Of a stretch of 64,000 bases of DNA, positions 24,336 to 33,134 are shown piece by piece. The notes beneath the pieces were generated by a model. The model had not been told where the DNA came from, did no database searches, and saw nothing but the letters and a program-made list of their open reading frames with translations. This DNA is from Maritimibacter sp. DP1N21-5 (lineage in GTDB: Bacteria; Pseudomonadota; Alphaproteobacteria; Rhodobacterales; Rhodobacteraceae), in contig NZ_JAHUZF010000006.1 in the NCBI RefSeq assembly GCF_019218295.1, positions 806,001-870,000 of the forward strand, read 5' to 3'. Within the stretch, counting starts at the first letter, position 1. Every line of letters starts with the position of its first letter. Position numbers and translations under genes: made by a program.

Positions 24336-25124
24336 TCAGCCGGCGATACGCTCCATCGGTTCATCTTCGAGAAACAGCATGAAGTCGCAGATGAAGGGCG
24401 AGACACGCTCGGGCTGTTCATCGTGCATGGCGTGCGTGGAGTAGGGGATGATGCCCAGATGCGCGTCGGGGATCGACCGGGCGAGGTCGATAGTCTCGTC
24501 CACGCTGACCAGATGGTCGTGTTCCCCGCCCAGAATAAGCGCGGGACATTGGATGCGGGTGGTGCGATCGCCGGGATAGGCCCCCGGGGTCTCGTCGCAC
24601 CACATGGCGACCAGTTGGCGGAACAGCCCGTCCATGTCGGGCTCCGGGTTCAGACGCTCGTAGAGCGAGACCCCTTCCGAGTACTGGGATCGCCAGTCTG
24701 ACGGGGTCATCGCGCAGAGTTTGTCGCGCACCTTTCGGTTGGGCACATAGCGGTGTGCCCCGATCGTGACGATGCCGCCGAGGGCGACATGGCCCCGGGC
24801 GGCGACTTCGAGAGCGGCGACGCCTCCGTCGGAATGGCCGATAAGCGCCGGGCGGTGCAAGTTCATCGCGCGGATCAACGCCTCGACGTCGTCTGCCAAT
24901 TGCGCATAGCTTTGTCCAAGACCGCCACTTGTCGACTTCCCGTGACCGCGGGTGTCGAGATGGACGCAGTGGAAATCCGAAAAATCTTCCATGAGCGGCT
25001 CGAAGTCGGCGAGCGTTCCACCACCTCCGTGCAGGAACAGCATCGTGCGACCGTTCGGGTCGCCCGAGGTCTGAACATGGAGCTGCGCTCCGGCAGTTGT
25101 TATCTTGCGTCCTTCCGTGTGCAT
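24336..25124 (-). CDS. Alpha/beta hydrolase
   Basis: A 262-residue hydrolase with the fold's hallmarks: LFLHGGGG (oxyanion hole), LDTRGHGKS, the nucleophile elbow GHSDGG with Ser near residue 100, an acid in GEHDHLVS, and the catalytic His in YSTHAMHDEQP. The start at 25124 is chosen over upstream in-frame codons because homologues begin with a short strand like GRKITTAGAQLHV. The substrate is unknown. It is expressed on its own, convergent to nothing immediate. Confidence 0.9.
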   Translation of the reverse strand: MHTEGRKITTAGAQLHVQTSGDPNGRTMLFLHGGGGTLADFEPLMEDFSDFHCVHLDTRGHGKSTSGGLGQSYAQLADDVEALIRAMNLHRPALIGHSDGGVAALEVAARGHVALGGIVTIGAHRYVPNRKVRDKLCAMTPSDWRSQYSEGVSLYERLNPEPDMDGLFRQLVAMWCDETPGAYPGDRTTRIQCPALILGGEHDHLVSVDETIDLARSIPDAHLGIIPYSTHAMHDEQPERVSPFICDFMLFLEDEPMERIAG

Positions 25125-25256
25125 GGCGTCACCTGTCGATGTTGTCAGGAAATAACACGGATATCGTCCATCGGGTTCAAAAAATTTTTGGACAAAGCAT
25201 ACAGAAAGGGCGCGCAAATCACTGCACGCCCCTGAAACCGAACGGTTTTTATTTGA

Positions 25257-25571
25257 TCAAATTTCGCCCATCAACTGGGCCTTGGCTTCGGCGAGGAAGA
25301 CCACGCGTTGGGCGCGCACCTCGTCGGCCGAACTCTTGGAGCCCAGGTCCCCGGCCACCTTGCGCACCACGTCCTCGTGTCCGGCTTCCTCGAAGTCGGC
25401 CTTGATCACCTCTTTGATATAGGCGTCGAGGTCTTCCCCGGTCTTGCCCAGCAGCCCGGCGGCCCAGATCGCGAGGAGCTTGTTGCAGCGGGCCTCTGCC
25501 TTGAACTGCATTTCCTGATCGTGGGCGTATTTGTTTTCGAAGGCGTTCTCGCGGTCGTCGAAGGTGCTCAT
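25257..25571 (-). CDS. F1Fo-ATPase inhibitor zeta subunit (DUF1476)
   Basis: A 104-residue member of DUF1476, the zeta subunit that inhibits ATP hydrolysis by F1Fo-ATPase in alphaproteobacteria such as Paracoccus. The family pattern MSTFDDRENAFENKYAHD opens the protein, and LLGKTGEDLDAYIKEVI and the helical C-terminus fit. It binds the catalytic F1 sector from the cytoplasm. The start at 25571 has GAGAG just upstream; a longer frame exists but lacks family support. Confidence 0.93.
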   Translation of the reverse strand: MSTFDDRENAFENKYAHDQEMQFKAEARCNKLLAIWAAGLLGKTGEDLDAYIKEVIKADFEEAGHEDVVRKVAGDLGSKSSADEVRAQRVVFLAEAKAQLMGEI

Positions 25572-25756
25572 GTCTCTCGTCCCTTGGCCGATGGTTGGCG
25601 GTCGGGACCGATATGCCCGCTCGGGGGCGCTGCCGCAAGACCCGGTAGCACTGCCGGATGCGGTTTGGGCAGTTTGGTTAACTAAGAATCCACATGCTTT
25701 GGCCACATTCGGGCCGTTGTCTCCTGCGAGACAGACCTGAACGAGTGGAGAGGTAT

Positions 25757-26269
25757 ATGACGATGGGATTCCTGAGCGACTTCAACGATGCCCGCATCGC
25801 GGAGGCTCTGTCCGTGGGGACCGCAGCGCCGCGGTCCGCTTCCGACGCGCGGCACCAGCCCGGTAAGGACGCGATCCGCGCGATACTGACCATGCCGGTC
25901 GCCATCGCTGCGCCAGATGGCGTGCTTCGCAGCGAAGAGGCCGGCGTGCTTGCCGCGCTTTGCGCCACGACGCCGGTGTTTCAGGCGCTGGGAGTGGATA
26001 CGTCGCAAGACCTGGCCGAGGATATCGCGGCCAGGATCAAGGCGGAGGGCTTCGATCCCGTGATGCGCGCCGCCGTCGTCGAACTGACGATGACGGAGCG
26101 GCGTCTCGCGTTGTCCCTCGCGATGGACATGGCCCGCTACAACCCGACTTTCCAAATCGGGGACGTCCTGTTTCTCATGGAAATGCAACTGGCCATGGGC
26201 ATTCAGGACGATGATGCCGACCTTATTGCCGAAGACCATAATCTTTTCGGCACCACCTGGGCGGACTGA
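25757..26269 (+). CDS. TerB-like helical protein, uncharacterised
   Basis: A 170-residue cytoplasmic protein, mostly helical. The region from about residue 40 (AIRAILTMPVAIAAPDGVLRSEEAG) to the end resembles TerB/DUF533-like folds, with acidic residues where metal-binding TerB has them, but the match is weak. The ATG at 25757 follows GAGAGG; 25763 is a second possible start. It stands alone between the divergent zeta-subunit gene and purC. The function is unknown. Confidence 0.75.
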   Translation: MTMGFLSDFNDARIAEALSVGTAAPRSASDARHQPGKDAIRAILTMPVAIAAPDGVLRSEEAGVLAALCATTPVFQALGVDTSQDLAEDIAARIKAEGFDPVMRAAVVELTMTERRLALSLAMDMARYNPTFQIGDVLFLMEMQLAMGIQDDDADLIAEDHNLFGTTWAD

Positions 26270-26406
26270 GGACGACCGGACAAAGCCGAACCCGTTCGGG
26301 GCCGGGTCGCTTTCCGGCCCTTGCGCCGCTTGCTCCTGTGCCCACCTTGGTCTAAGAGGGCGCGGACATCCGTGCGGTCGGTTCGCGCGGCAAGGAGATA
26401 TTCCCG

Positions 26407-27171
26407 ATGGCGCGTCGCAAGAAGATTTACGAGGGCAAAGCGAAGATTCTCTATGAAGGCCCGGAGCCGGGAACGCTGGTCCAGTACTTCAAGGATGACG
26501 CCACCGCCTTCAACGCCGAGAAGAAGGCGACCATCGAAGGCAAGGGCGTGCTGAACAACCGGCTCTCCGAGTTCTTCATGACGGGGCTGGCCAACATCGG
26601 GGTGCCCACGCATTTCATCAAGCGCCTCAACATGCGCGAGCAGCTCATCCGGCAAGTCGAGATCATTCCGCTCGAGGTGATCGTGCGCAACTTCGCCGCC
26701 GGCTCCATGGCCAAGCGTCTGGGTCTGGAGGAAGGCACGCCGCTGCCGCGTCCGATCATCGAGTTTTCCTACAAGGACGACGCGCTCGGCGATCCGCTGG
26801 TGCCCGAGGAATACATCATTGCTTTCGGCTGGGCCTCGCAGCAGGACCTCGACGATATCGTGGCACTGGCGCTTCGGGTGAACGATTTCATGTCGGGCGT
26901 CATGCATGGCGTCGGCATCAAGCTCGTCGATTTCAAGATCGAGATCGGGCGGATCTGGGAAGGCGACTACATGCGGCTCATCGTGGCGGACGAGATCAGC
27001 CCGGACAGCTGCCGCTTGTGGGACGTGGAAACCGGTGCGCATCTGGACAAGGACGTGTTCCGCCGCGATCTGGGGTCGCTCACCGATGCCTATACCGAAG
27101 TCGCACGGCGACTGGGCGTCATGCCGACCAACGTGACCCATACCGGCGCGAAGCCGAAGCTGATCAACTGA
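26407..27171 (+). CDS. purC: Phosphoribosylaminoimidazole-succinocarboxamide synthase
   Basis: A 254-residue SAICAR synthetase that joins CAIR and aspartate in purine synthesis. Recognisable segments: [14 protein letters not shown] (N-terminal), [32 protein letters not shown], and SPDSCRLWD with the conserved Asp. An AAGGAG-type site precedes the ATG. purS starts 12 bp after the stop, so the two form an operon. Confidence 0.96.
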   Translation: MARRKKIYEGKAKILYEGPEPGTLVQYFKDDATAFNAEKKATIEGKGVLNNRLSEFFMTGLANIGVPTHFIKRLNMREQLIRQVEIIPLEVIVRNFAAGSMAKRLGLEEGTPLPRPIIEFSYKDDALGDPLVPEEYIIAFGWASQQDLDDIVALALRVNDFMSGVMHGVGIKLVDFKIEIGRIWEGDYMRLIVADEISPDSCRLWDVETGAHLDKDVFRRDLGSLTDAYTEVARRLGVMPTNVTHTGAKPKLIN

Positions 27172-27182
27172 AGGAGCGGGCG

Positions 27183-27413
27183 ATGAAAGTGCGTGTGGAC
27201 GTGATGCTGAAGAACGGGGTTCTCGATCCGCAGGGCGAAGCGGTGCGTCATGCCTTGGGCTCGCTCGGCTTCGAGGGCGTGGAGGGCGTGCGTCAGGGCA
27301 AGGTGATCGAGCTCGACGTGGCAGAGGGCACCGACGAGGCGACGATCAAGGACATGTGCGAGAAACTTCTCGCCAACACGGTGATCGAGAGCTACGCGAT
27401 CCACATGGCGTGA
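27183..27413 (+). CDS. purS: FGAM synthase subunit PurS
   Basis: A 76-residue subunit of the three-part FGAM synthase (PurS-PurQ-PurL). The family pattern KVRVDVMLKNGVLDPQGEA is at the N-terminus and LANTVIESY near the end. It bridges PurQ and PurL in the complex. It follows purC by 12 bp, and a strong bidirectional-looking terminator lies 20 bp downstream. purQ lies 1.4 kb away beyond a convergent kinase gene. Confidence 0.94.
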   Translation: MKVRVDVMLKNGVLDPQGEAVRHALGSLGFEGVEGVRQGKVIELDVAEGTDEATIKDMCEKLLANTVIESYAIHMA

Positions 27414-27433
27414 CCTCCGGCGCGACCAAGCAG

Positions 27434-27462
27434 AAAGCCGCCCCGAAACGGGCGGCTTTTTG
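27434..27462 (+). terminator. Terminator between purS and convergent kinase gene
   Basis: Ten-base-pair stem (27434-27443 with 27450-27459) with a CGAAAC-type loop and T run on the plus side. It sits between purS and the minus-strand kinase ending at 27470, so it may serve both. Confidence 0.85.
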
Positions 27463-27469
27463 TTTTCGA

Positions 27470-28585
27470 TCAGGCGCTTGCGGGCGTCTGTTTGAGTGGG
27501 AAGTGAAGTCGCGCGGAGGTGCCGATGCCGCCAAAGACCGGCTCCCATGCACCGCCCAGCTGCGCCACCGAGGCTTCGATTACGGCAAGCCCGATGCCCG
27601 TGGTATGCGACACCGCCCCCATGCCGACGCCGTCGTCTGACATTTCGAGCACGAAGGTGTCGCCGTCGACGAGCCTCCCGTCGAAGCGGATCGTGCCATC
27701 GCGCCCTTCAGGGTAGGCGTGTTTGATCGAGTTCGACGCGAATTCGTTCAGGATCACGCCCACCGCGCTCGCCTGCTCGGCGGTGACCATGGCGCGGTCG
27801 CAGGTGGTGACGATGGAGACATTCGCGGGCGCGGTGCCCCCGAGGATCACGCCGACCTTTTCGACAAAGGCGCCGAGGTTCATCTCGTGACTGGCACTCG
27901 TCTTGTAGAGTTGTTCGTGAAGGGCCGCGACCATCTCGATGCGCGATTGCACCTGCGTGAGGGCGGCGCGCACTTCGTCGCTCTTGGTCTTGCGGGCCTG
28001 GATGCGGGTTAGGGCCGAGATCGACTGAAGCGAATTCTTGACCCGGTGGTCGACTTCGCGTTTGAGCATCTCGGCCTGTTGCACGGCCTGTTTCAGCTCC
28101 ATCTGGGCGACGACCTGACGGGCCATGACGCGCAGGGTTTCGCGCTGCATGCCGGTCAATTGCCGGGGCACAACGTCGATCGCGCAGAGGGCCCCCATGA
28201 CCTCGCCGGTCGAGAGCCGGAGCGGCGCGCCGGCGTAGAAGCGGATGCCGTCCTTCTGCGTTACCAGCGGGTTCAGCCGGGTGCGCGGGTCCTGCGAGAG
28301 GTCCATTATTTCGAGAAAGTCGTCCTCGAGCACCACATAGGCGCAGACCGAACGATCGAGACTGGTTTCCGATCCGTCGAACCCCGTGCGTGCCTTGAAC
28401 CACTGGCGGTCCCGGTCCACGAGCGACACGAGCGCGGTGGGCACCTCGCAGACGCGGGCGACGAACTCGGTGATCTCGTCAAAGCCCGGTTCAGGGTCGC
28501 TGTCGAGGATGCAGAGCGCCTCGAGCTTGTCGAGACGATGGTCATTGCCCGTCGGTTCGGGCGGCAGCGGGGGCGTGGAGGTCAT
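27470..28585 (-). CDS. GAF-domain sensor histidine kinase (HisKA_2/HWE-like)
   Basis: A 371-residue cytoplasmic sensor kinase with no membrane segments. Residues about 20-160 form a GAF domain (FDEITEFVARVCEVPTALV, FYAGAPL, GALCAID). The phosphoacceptor region has the HisKA_2-type box REVDHRVKNSLQSI. The ATP-binding domain carries NEFASNSIKHAYP (N box) and DDGVGM. Kinases of this type often act in light, oxygen or general stress signalling in alphaproteobacteria. The partner regulator is not adjacent. I chose 28585 because the upstream frame lacks family support. Confidence 0.85.
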   Translation of the reverse strand: MTSTPPLPPEPTGNDHRLDKLEALCILDSDPEPGFDEITEFVARVCEVPTALVSLVDRDRQWFKARTGFDGSETSLDRSVCAYVVLEDDFLEIMDLSQDPRTRLNPLVTQKDGIRFYAGAPLRLSTGEVMGALCAIDVVPRQLTGMQRETLRVMARQVVAQMELKQAVQQAEMLKREVDHRVKNSLQSISALTRIQARKTKSDEVRAALTQVQSRIEMVAALHEQLYKTSASHEMNLGAFVEKVGVILGGTAPANVSIVTTCDRAMVTAEQASAVGVILNEFASNSIKHAYPEGRDGTIRFDGRLVDGDTFVLEMSDDGVGMGAVSHTTGIGLAVIEASVAQLGGAWEPVFGGIGTSARLHFPLKQTPASA

Positions 28586-28776
28586 GTCGGGGTTCCGGGT
28601 CGGCGCTGTCGCGTTGAGGGGTTGATCGGAAGGCACGTCACCGGGCCGGACGCTATAACCGATACTCTGGCTACGCAATAGAGTTCGCAGCCCCGGCCAG
28701 CGGCTTGACCCGGTCCGGGTGGGGGACTATCAGCAGGCCATATCCAGCCCGTCCTGATCCGATCGGAGTGCGTCTC

Positions 28777-29445
28777 ATGAAAGCTGCCGTCATCGTCTTC
28801 CCCGGTTCCAACTGCGACCGCGACATGGCCGTCGCCTTCGAGCGTGCGGGTGCCGATGTCACGATGGTGTGGCACAAGGACACGGCGCTGCCCGATGGGC
28901 TCGACATCGTCGGCGTACCGGGCGGCTTTTCCTTCGGCGATTACCTGCGCTGCGGGGCCATCGCGGCGAAATCCCCGATCTCGGCATCGCTCAAGAAACA
29001 TGCCGAACGCGGCGGTTACGTGCTGGGCGTGTGCAACGGCTTCCAGGTTCTGACCGAGACGGGGCTTCTGCCAGGGGCCCTGATGCGCAACGCGAACCTC
29101 AAGTTCATCTGCAAGCCCGTGGACCTGAAGGTCGAGACCTCCGCCTCGGATTTCACCGCCGGATACAACGCGGGCGACGTGATCTCGGTCCCCGTGGCGC
29201 ATCATGACGGCAACTACACCATCGACGACGAGGGCCTTGCCCGCCTGCGCGGCGAGGACCGGGTGGCTTTCACTTATGCCGAGAATCCCAACGGCTCGGT
29301 CGGCGATGTCGCGGGGATCCTGTCCGCGAACCGCCGGGTGCTGGGGATGATGCCGCACCCCGAGCGCGCTGTGGACGCGCTTCATGGCGGCACCGACGGG
29401 GTGGCAATGTTCCGCTCGCTCGCGCAGGGGCTTGTCTCCGCCTGA
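28777..29445 (+). CDS. purQ: FGAM synthase glutaminase subunit PurQ
   Basis: A 222-residue class I glutamine amidotransferase that feeds ammonia to PurL. The catalytic Cys is in GVCNGFQ, and the His and Glu are in [10 protein letters not shown]. The N-terminal [15 protein letters not shown] is characteristic. It is the same pathway as purC-purS upstream but is separated from them by the convergent kinase gene, so it needs its own promoter. The start at 28777 is fixed by family length. Confidence 0.95.
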   Translation: MKAAVIVFPGSNCDRDMAVAFERAGADVTMVWHKDTALPDGLDIVGVPGGFSFGDYLRCGAIAAKSPISASLKKHAERGGYVLGVCNGFQVLTETGLLPGALMRNANLKFICKPVDLKVETSASDFTAGYNAGDVISVPVAHHDGNYTIDDEGLARLRGEDRVAFTYAENPNGSVGDVAGILSANRRVLGMMPHPERAVDALHGGTDGVAMFRSLAQGLVSA

Positions 29446-29481
29446 CTTGAGCGCGCGCCCGGCGGGGCGTAAGACTGTTTC

Positions 29482-31269
29482 ATGACGGATCGGGACGACA
29501 CCGAGAGCACGCAGTTGCGGCAACCGGCGCCCATCGGGCTCGTCGGACGGATTGCCATCGTCGTGGCGCTGGCAGCGGCCATCGCCGTCGTCTGGGTCTC
29601 GAACAAGCTCCTGACCGAACGCTATACCGAAAGCACCCGCGCACGAGCCGAGCTTCGGCTCGCGCTCTATTCCGGGAACCTCCTGTCCGAGCTTCAGCGC
29701 AATTCCGTGGTGCCGTTGCTCCTGTCGCGCGACCCGGCCTTCATTTCGGCGCTGTCGTCGGAAGATTACCTCAATTCCTCGCAACGCCTGATCTCCTACC
29801 GTGACGAAATCGGCGCCGCGTCGCTTCTGCTTCTCGATCAGGGCGGGCGCGCGGTGGCGGCTTCGGACCGGGAACGGCTGGGGTCGCAGCACCGCCAGTC
29901 GCCTTATTTCGTGGAAGCGCTCCGAGCGTCGGATACGGTGTTCACCACGGCCCAGACCGAAGCGGGCGGCTATCAGTTCGCCTATTCCCGCAAGATCACC
30001 AACGGCGGCGCGCTGATCGGTGTGATCGTGGTCGAGGTGGATCTGACCAAATTCGAGAAAAGCTGGGCCGGAATCTCCGACGCGGTCTTCGTGACCGACA
30101 GCACCGGCACCGTGATCCTGACCACCGAACCGCGCTGGCGCGGGCTGCCCGAGAACGAGGCGCTGAACGTCATGCCAGCGCCCTCGGCCATCGAGACCGC
30201 GCTCAACAAGACCGCCGAATGGGCCGCGCTGCCGTCGGAGGCCTTCTTCGCCGGCGACGACGTAATGCGCCAGGACGCACGTATCCCGTTCCAGGGCTGG
30301 CGCATGACGAGCTTCACCACATATGCTTCGGTCCGCGAGCGCGTGAACGGCGTCCTCGCGCTCGAAATCATGGCCTTTGCCATCCTGCTCGCTCTTGGCT
30401 TTTACGTGATGAGCCGGCGCGCCACCTCGGCCTCCCGGTTCTTCCAACTGGAAAGCGAGGAGCTTCGCCAGCTGAACGACCGGCTCCAGAGCGAAATGAG
30501 CGAACGCAAGAAAGCCGAAGAGAACCTTCAGGTGGCCGAGCAGACGCTCCAGCAATCCTCGAAACTCGCGGCCCTGGGCGAGATGTCGGCGGCGGTGAGC
30601 CATGAGCTCAATCAGCCGCTCGCCGCGATGAAGACCTATCTGGCGGGGGCGAAGCTCCTGTTGCAGCGCAAGCGTCCCGAAGAGGCACTGTCGTCCTTCC
30701 AGCGGATCGACGATCTGATCGAGCGGATGGGCGCGATCACCAAGCAGCTCAAGTCCTATGCGCGCAAGGGGGGCGATGCCTTCCAGCCGATGGACGTGCG
30801 CCAGTCGATCTCCTCGGCGCTGTCGATGATGGAGCCGCAACTCAAGCGCCGGCAGGTGCGCATCACCCGCAACGTGCCGCGTGAGCCGGTGATGGTCATG
30901 GGCGACAATGTGCGGCTCGAGCAGGTGCTGATCAACCTTATGCGCAACGCCATCGACGCGACAAAGACGATCGACGATCCGCAGGTGGATATCCTCCTGA
31001 CCGGCGGCGATCAGGTCAGGATCTCGGTGCGTGACAACGGGCCGGGGGTCGCGGACCTCGACCAGTTGTTCGAACCCTTCTACACGACCAAGGCGCCGGG
31101 CGACGGGGTCGGACTTGGCCTCGCCATCTCGTCGGGTATCGTGACCGACTTCGGCGGACGGCTGACCGCGCGCAACGGAACTGCCGGGGGGGCTGTATTC
31201 GAGGTAGAACTTCCTATCTTGAAGGACAGGAACAAGCAAAACGACAGCGGCGTTCAAGCCGCAGAATAA
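29482..31269 (+). CDS. dctB: C4-dicarboxylate sensor kinase DctB
   Basis: A 595-residue membrane sensor kinase. A first membrane segment (about 17-36), a periplasmic double-Cache-type sensor region (about 40-285), and a second membrane segment (about 290-312) are followed by a coiled coil and a HisKA domain with GEMSAAVSHELNQPLAAM, whose His is the phosphorylation site. The HATPase motifs NLMRNAIDA and DNGPGV and VGLGLAIS are present. The architecture matches DctB, which senses succinate, fumarate or malate. The partner response regulator lies 75 bp downstream. No dctPQM transporter genes are in the window. Confidence 0.88.
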   Translation: MTDRDDTESTQLRQPAPIGLVGRIAIVVALAAAIAVVWVSNKLLTERYTESTRARAELRLALYSGNLLSELQRNSVVPLLLSRDPAFISALSSEDYLNSSQRLISYRDEIGAASLLLLDQGGRAVAASDRERLGSQHRQSPYFVEALRASDTVFTTAQTEAGGYQFAYSRKITNGGALIGVIVVEVDLTKFEKSWAGISDAVFVTDSTGTVILTTEPRWRGLPENEALNVMPAPSAIETALNKTAEWAALPSEAFFAGDDVMRQDARIPFQGWRMTSFTTYASVRERVNGVLALEIMAFAILLALGFYVMSRRATSASRFFQLESEELRQLNDRLQSEMSERKKAEENLQVAEQTLQQSSKLAALGEMSAAVSHELNQPLAAMKTYLAGAKLLLQRKRPEEALSSFQRIDDLIERMGAITKQLKSYARKGGDAFQPMDVRQSISSALSMMEPQLKRRQVRITRNVPREPVMVMGDNVRLEQVLINLMRNAIDATKTIDDPQVDILLTGGDQVRISVRDNGPGVADLDQLFEPFYTTKAPGDGVGLGLAISSGIVTDFGGRLTARNGTAGGAVFEVELPILKDRNKQNDSGVQAAE

Positions 31270-31343
31270 GAGAACAGGCGAAGGCCGGGTGGGATGGACC
31301 CGGATGTAGGCCCCAACGGGGCGCGGAGGGTACATAACCAATC

Positions 31344-32675
31344 ATGGCACAGGCAATGAAAATAGCGATCGTCGACGACGAACAGGATATGCGCCAGTCG
31401 ATCAGCCAATGGCTCGCGCTCTCGGGTTTCGATACCGAAACCTTTCCCTCGGCTGAAGAAGCACTCAAGACGGTGGGGACCGATTACCCTGGTGTGGTCA
31501 TCTCGGATATCCGGATGCCCGGAATGGACGGGATGCAGTTTCTCAAGAAGCTGATGAGCGTGGACTCCGCGCTTCCCGTCATCATGATCACCGGCCACGG
31601 CGACGTGCCCATGGCGGTGGAGGCGATGCGGGTCGGCGCCTACGATTTCCTCGAAAAGCCCTTCAATCCGGACCGGATGACGGAGCTCGCCAAGAAGGCC
31701 ACCCAGAACCGGCGCATGACGCTCGACGGCCGCATCCTGCGCCGCGAGCTTGGCGACGGCACGACCATCATGAAGAAGCTCGTGGGAGCCAGTCCCCTGA
31801 TGGAGCGGCTGCGCGAGGATATCCTCGACATCGGCCAGGCCGAAGGTCACGTGCTCATCGAAGGTGAGACCGGGACGGGCAAGACGCTCGTCGCCCATGC
31901 GCTTCATGCGGTGGGGGCCAAGACCGGGCGCAAATTTGTCGTGGTGCGCTGCGCCGGACAGGACGAGGACGAATTGGGCAAGAAGCTCTTCGGTCCCATG
32001 GATGAGGGCGGGCAGCTGCCGCTCGTGGAAGAGGCGCGCGGCGGAACACTTGTGCTCGAGGACATCGAGGCCCTGCCGCATGCGCTTCAGGCCAAGCTTT
32101 TGTCCTGGATGAACGATCAGGGCACGCCGCCCGAAACCCGCGTGGTCGCGGTCTGCAACCTTCAGGAAGCCGGCAAGACCTGCGAGGACTGCCTGCGACC
32201 GGACCTGTTCTACCGGCTCGCGACCATGACGATCACCTTGCCGCCGCTGCGCCAGCGGGGCGAGGACATCCTCATGCTCTTCACCCGCTTCGCCGACGGC
32301 TTCGCCGAGGAATACGGCTGCCCCGCACCGGGCGTCTCGGCGCAGGAGGCGGCCCAGCTTCTCCAGGCACCATGGCCCGGCAACATCCGTCAGCTCATCA
32401 ACATCGCCGAACGCGCGGTGCTGCAATCGCGGCGCGGCACGGGAACGATCTCGTCGCTCCTGATGAACGACCACGACGACGTCTCGCCGGTGGTGACGAC
32501 CGAGGGCAAGCCGCTCAAGGAATACGTCGAAGCCTTCGAACGCATGCTCATCGACAACACGATGCGCCGTCACAAGGGGTCGATTGTGGGCGTAATGGAA
32601 GAGCTCTGTCTGCCGCGCCGGACGCTCAACGAAAAGATGGCGAAATACGGATTGCAGCGGTCGGATTACCTCTGA
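31344..32675 (+). CDS. dctD: DctD-type response regulator lacking the GAFTGA loop
   Basis: A 443-residue NtrC-family regulator. The receiver domain has the acidic pair (VDDEQ) and the phospho-Asp in VVISDIRMPG, with the Lys in FLEKPF. The AAA+ domain has a Walker A (GETGTGKT) and an arginine-finger region (RPDLFYRL). The C-terminal Fis-type helix-turn-helix is KGSIVGVMEELCLPRRTLNE. The sigma54-contacting GAFTGA loop is missing: after LFG the sequence runs PMDEGGQLPLVEEARGG. Without that loop it probably does not remodel sigma54 in the usual way. It is the partner of DctB by position. Confidence 0.88.
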   Translation: MAQAMKIAIVDDEQDMRQSISQWLALSGFDTETFPSAEEALKTVGTDYPGVVISDIRMPGMDGMQFLKKLMSVDSALPVIMITGHGDVPMAVEAMRVGAYDFLEKPFNPDRMTELAKKATQNRRMTLDGRILRRELGDGTTIMKKLVGASPLMERLREDILDIGQAEGHVLIEGETGTGKTLVAHALHAVGAKTGRKFVVVRCAGQDEDELGKKLFGPMDEGGQLPLVEEARGGTLVLEDIEALPHALQAKLLSWMNDQGTPPETRVVAVCNLQEAGKTCEDCLRPDLFYRLATMTITLPPLRQRGEDILMLFTRFADGFAEEYGCPAPGVSAQEAAQLLQAPWPGNIRQLINIAERAVLQSRRGTGTISSLLMNDHDDVSPVVTTEGKPLKEYVEAFERMLIDNTMRRHKGSIVGVMEELCLPRRTLNEKMAKYGLQRSDYL

Positions 32676-32697
32676 CCGGATGCGATGCCGGAAATGC

Positions 32698-32726
32698 AAA
32701 ACGGCGGGCCTTTCGGTCCGCCGTTT
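32698..32726. terminator. Terminator between dctD and csp
   Basis: A hairpin AAACGGCGG...CCGCCGTTT (32698-32726) with a GCCTTTCGGT apex lies between two convergent genes, so it can serve both strands. Confidence 0.8.
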
Positions 32727-32747
32727 CGTATTCCGTGGTGCTCAGGT

Positions 32748-32954
32748 TCAGGCGAGCGAGAGGTTCGCAGCCGACTCGCGGCCGTCGCGGCCCGACTGAA
32801 GCTCGTAGGTCACTTTCTGACCGTCGGGGAGCTCGGTGAGACCGGCGCGCTCGACCGCAGAGATGTGAACGAACACGTCCTTGCCGCCGTCTTCCGGCTG
32901 GATGAAGCCGAAGCCCTTCGTTGCATTGAACCATTTCACGGTGCCATTGGCCAT
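32748..32954 (-). CDS. Cold-shock protein, CspA family
   Basis: A 68-residue single-stranded nucleic-acid-binding protein. RNP1 is KGFGFIQP and RNP2 is VFVHISAV, the two motifs that bind RNA or ssDNA. The N-terminus MANGTVKWFNATKGFGF is typical. The start at 32954 is fixed by family length. It acts as an RNA chaperone or transcription antiterminator, usually induced by cold or growth phase. A long untranslated leader would be expected upstream, but I did not define it. Confidence 0.95.
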   Translation of the reverse strand: MANGTVKWFNATKGFGFIQPEDGGKDVFVHISAVERAGLTELPDGQKVTYELQSGRDGRESAANLSLA

Positions 32955-33134
32955 CGTGTTGTCTCCTATTGATATGCTGCCCACGGTATGTGGCAGCTCG
33001 GCTTGTCAGAGCGAAGAAGCAGACTGGGCCGGTGAAGGAGACAGTAGGCGGTCGGTAACGTAGCACCCCCACCATAGCGCAGGTTTTCACACGCTTCAAT
33101 CGGCCTTGAAGGGCAGGCGGCAATGCAGCCGGGT

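Noticed and set aside
28582..31341. A 919-codon open frame on the minus strand
   Set aside because: It lies opposite purQ and dctB, both with clear family motifs, and its composition is that of an antisense frame in high-GC DNA. It has no recognisable protein features.
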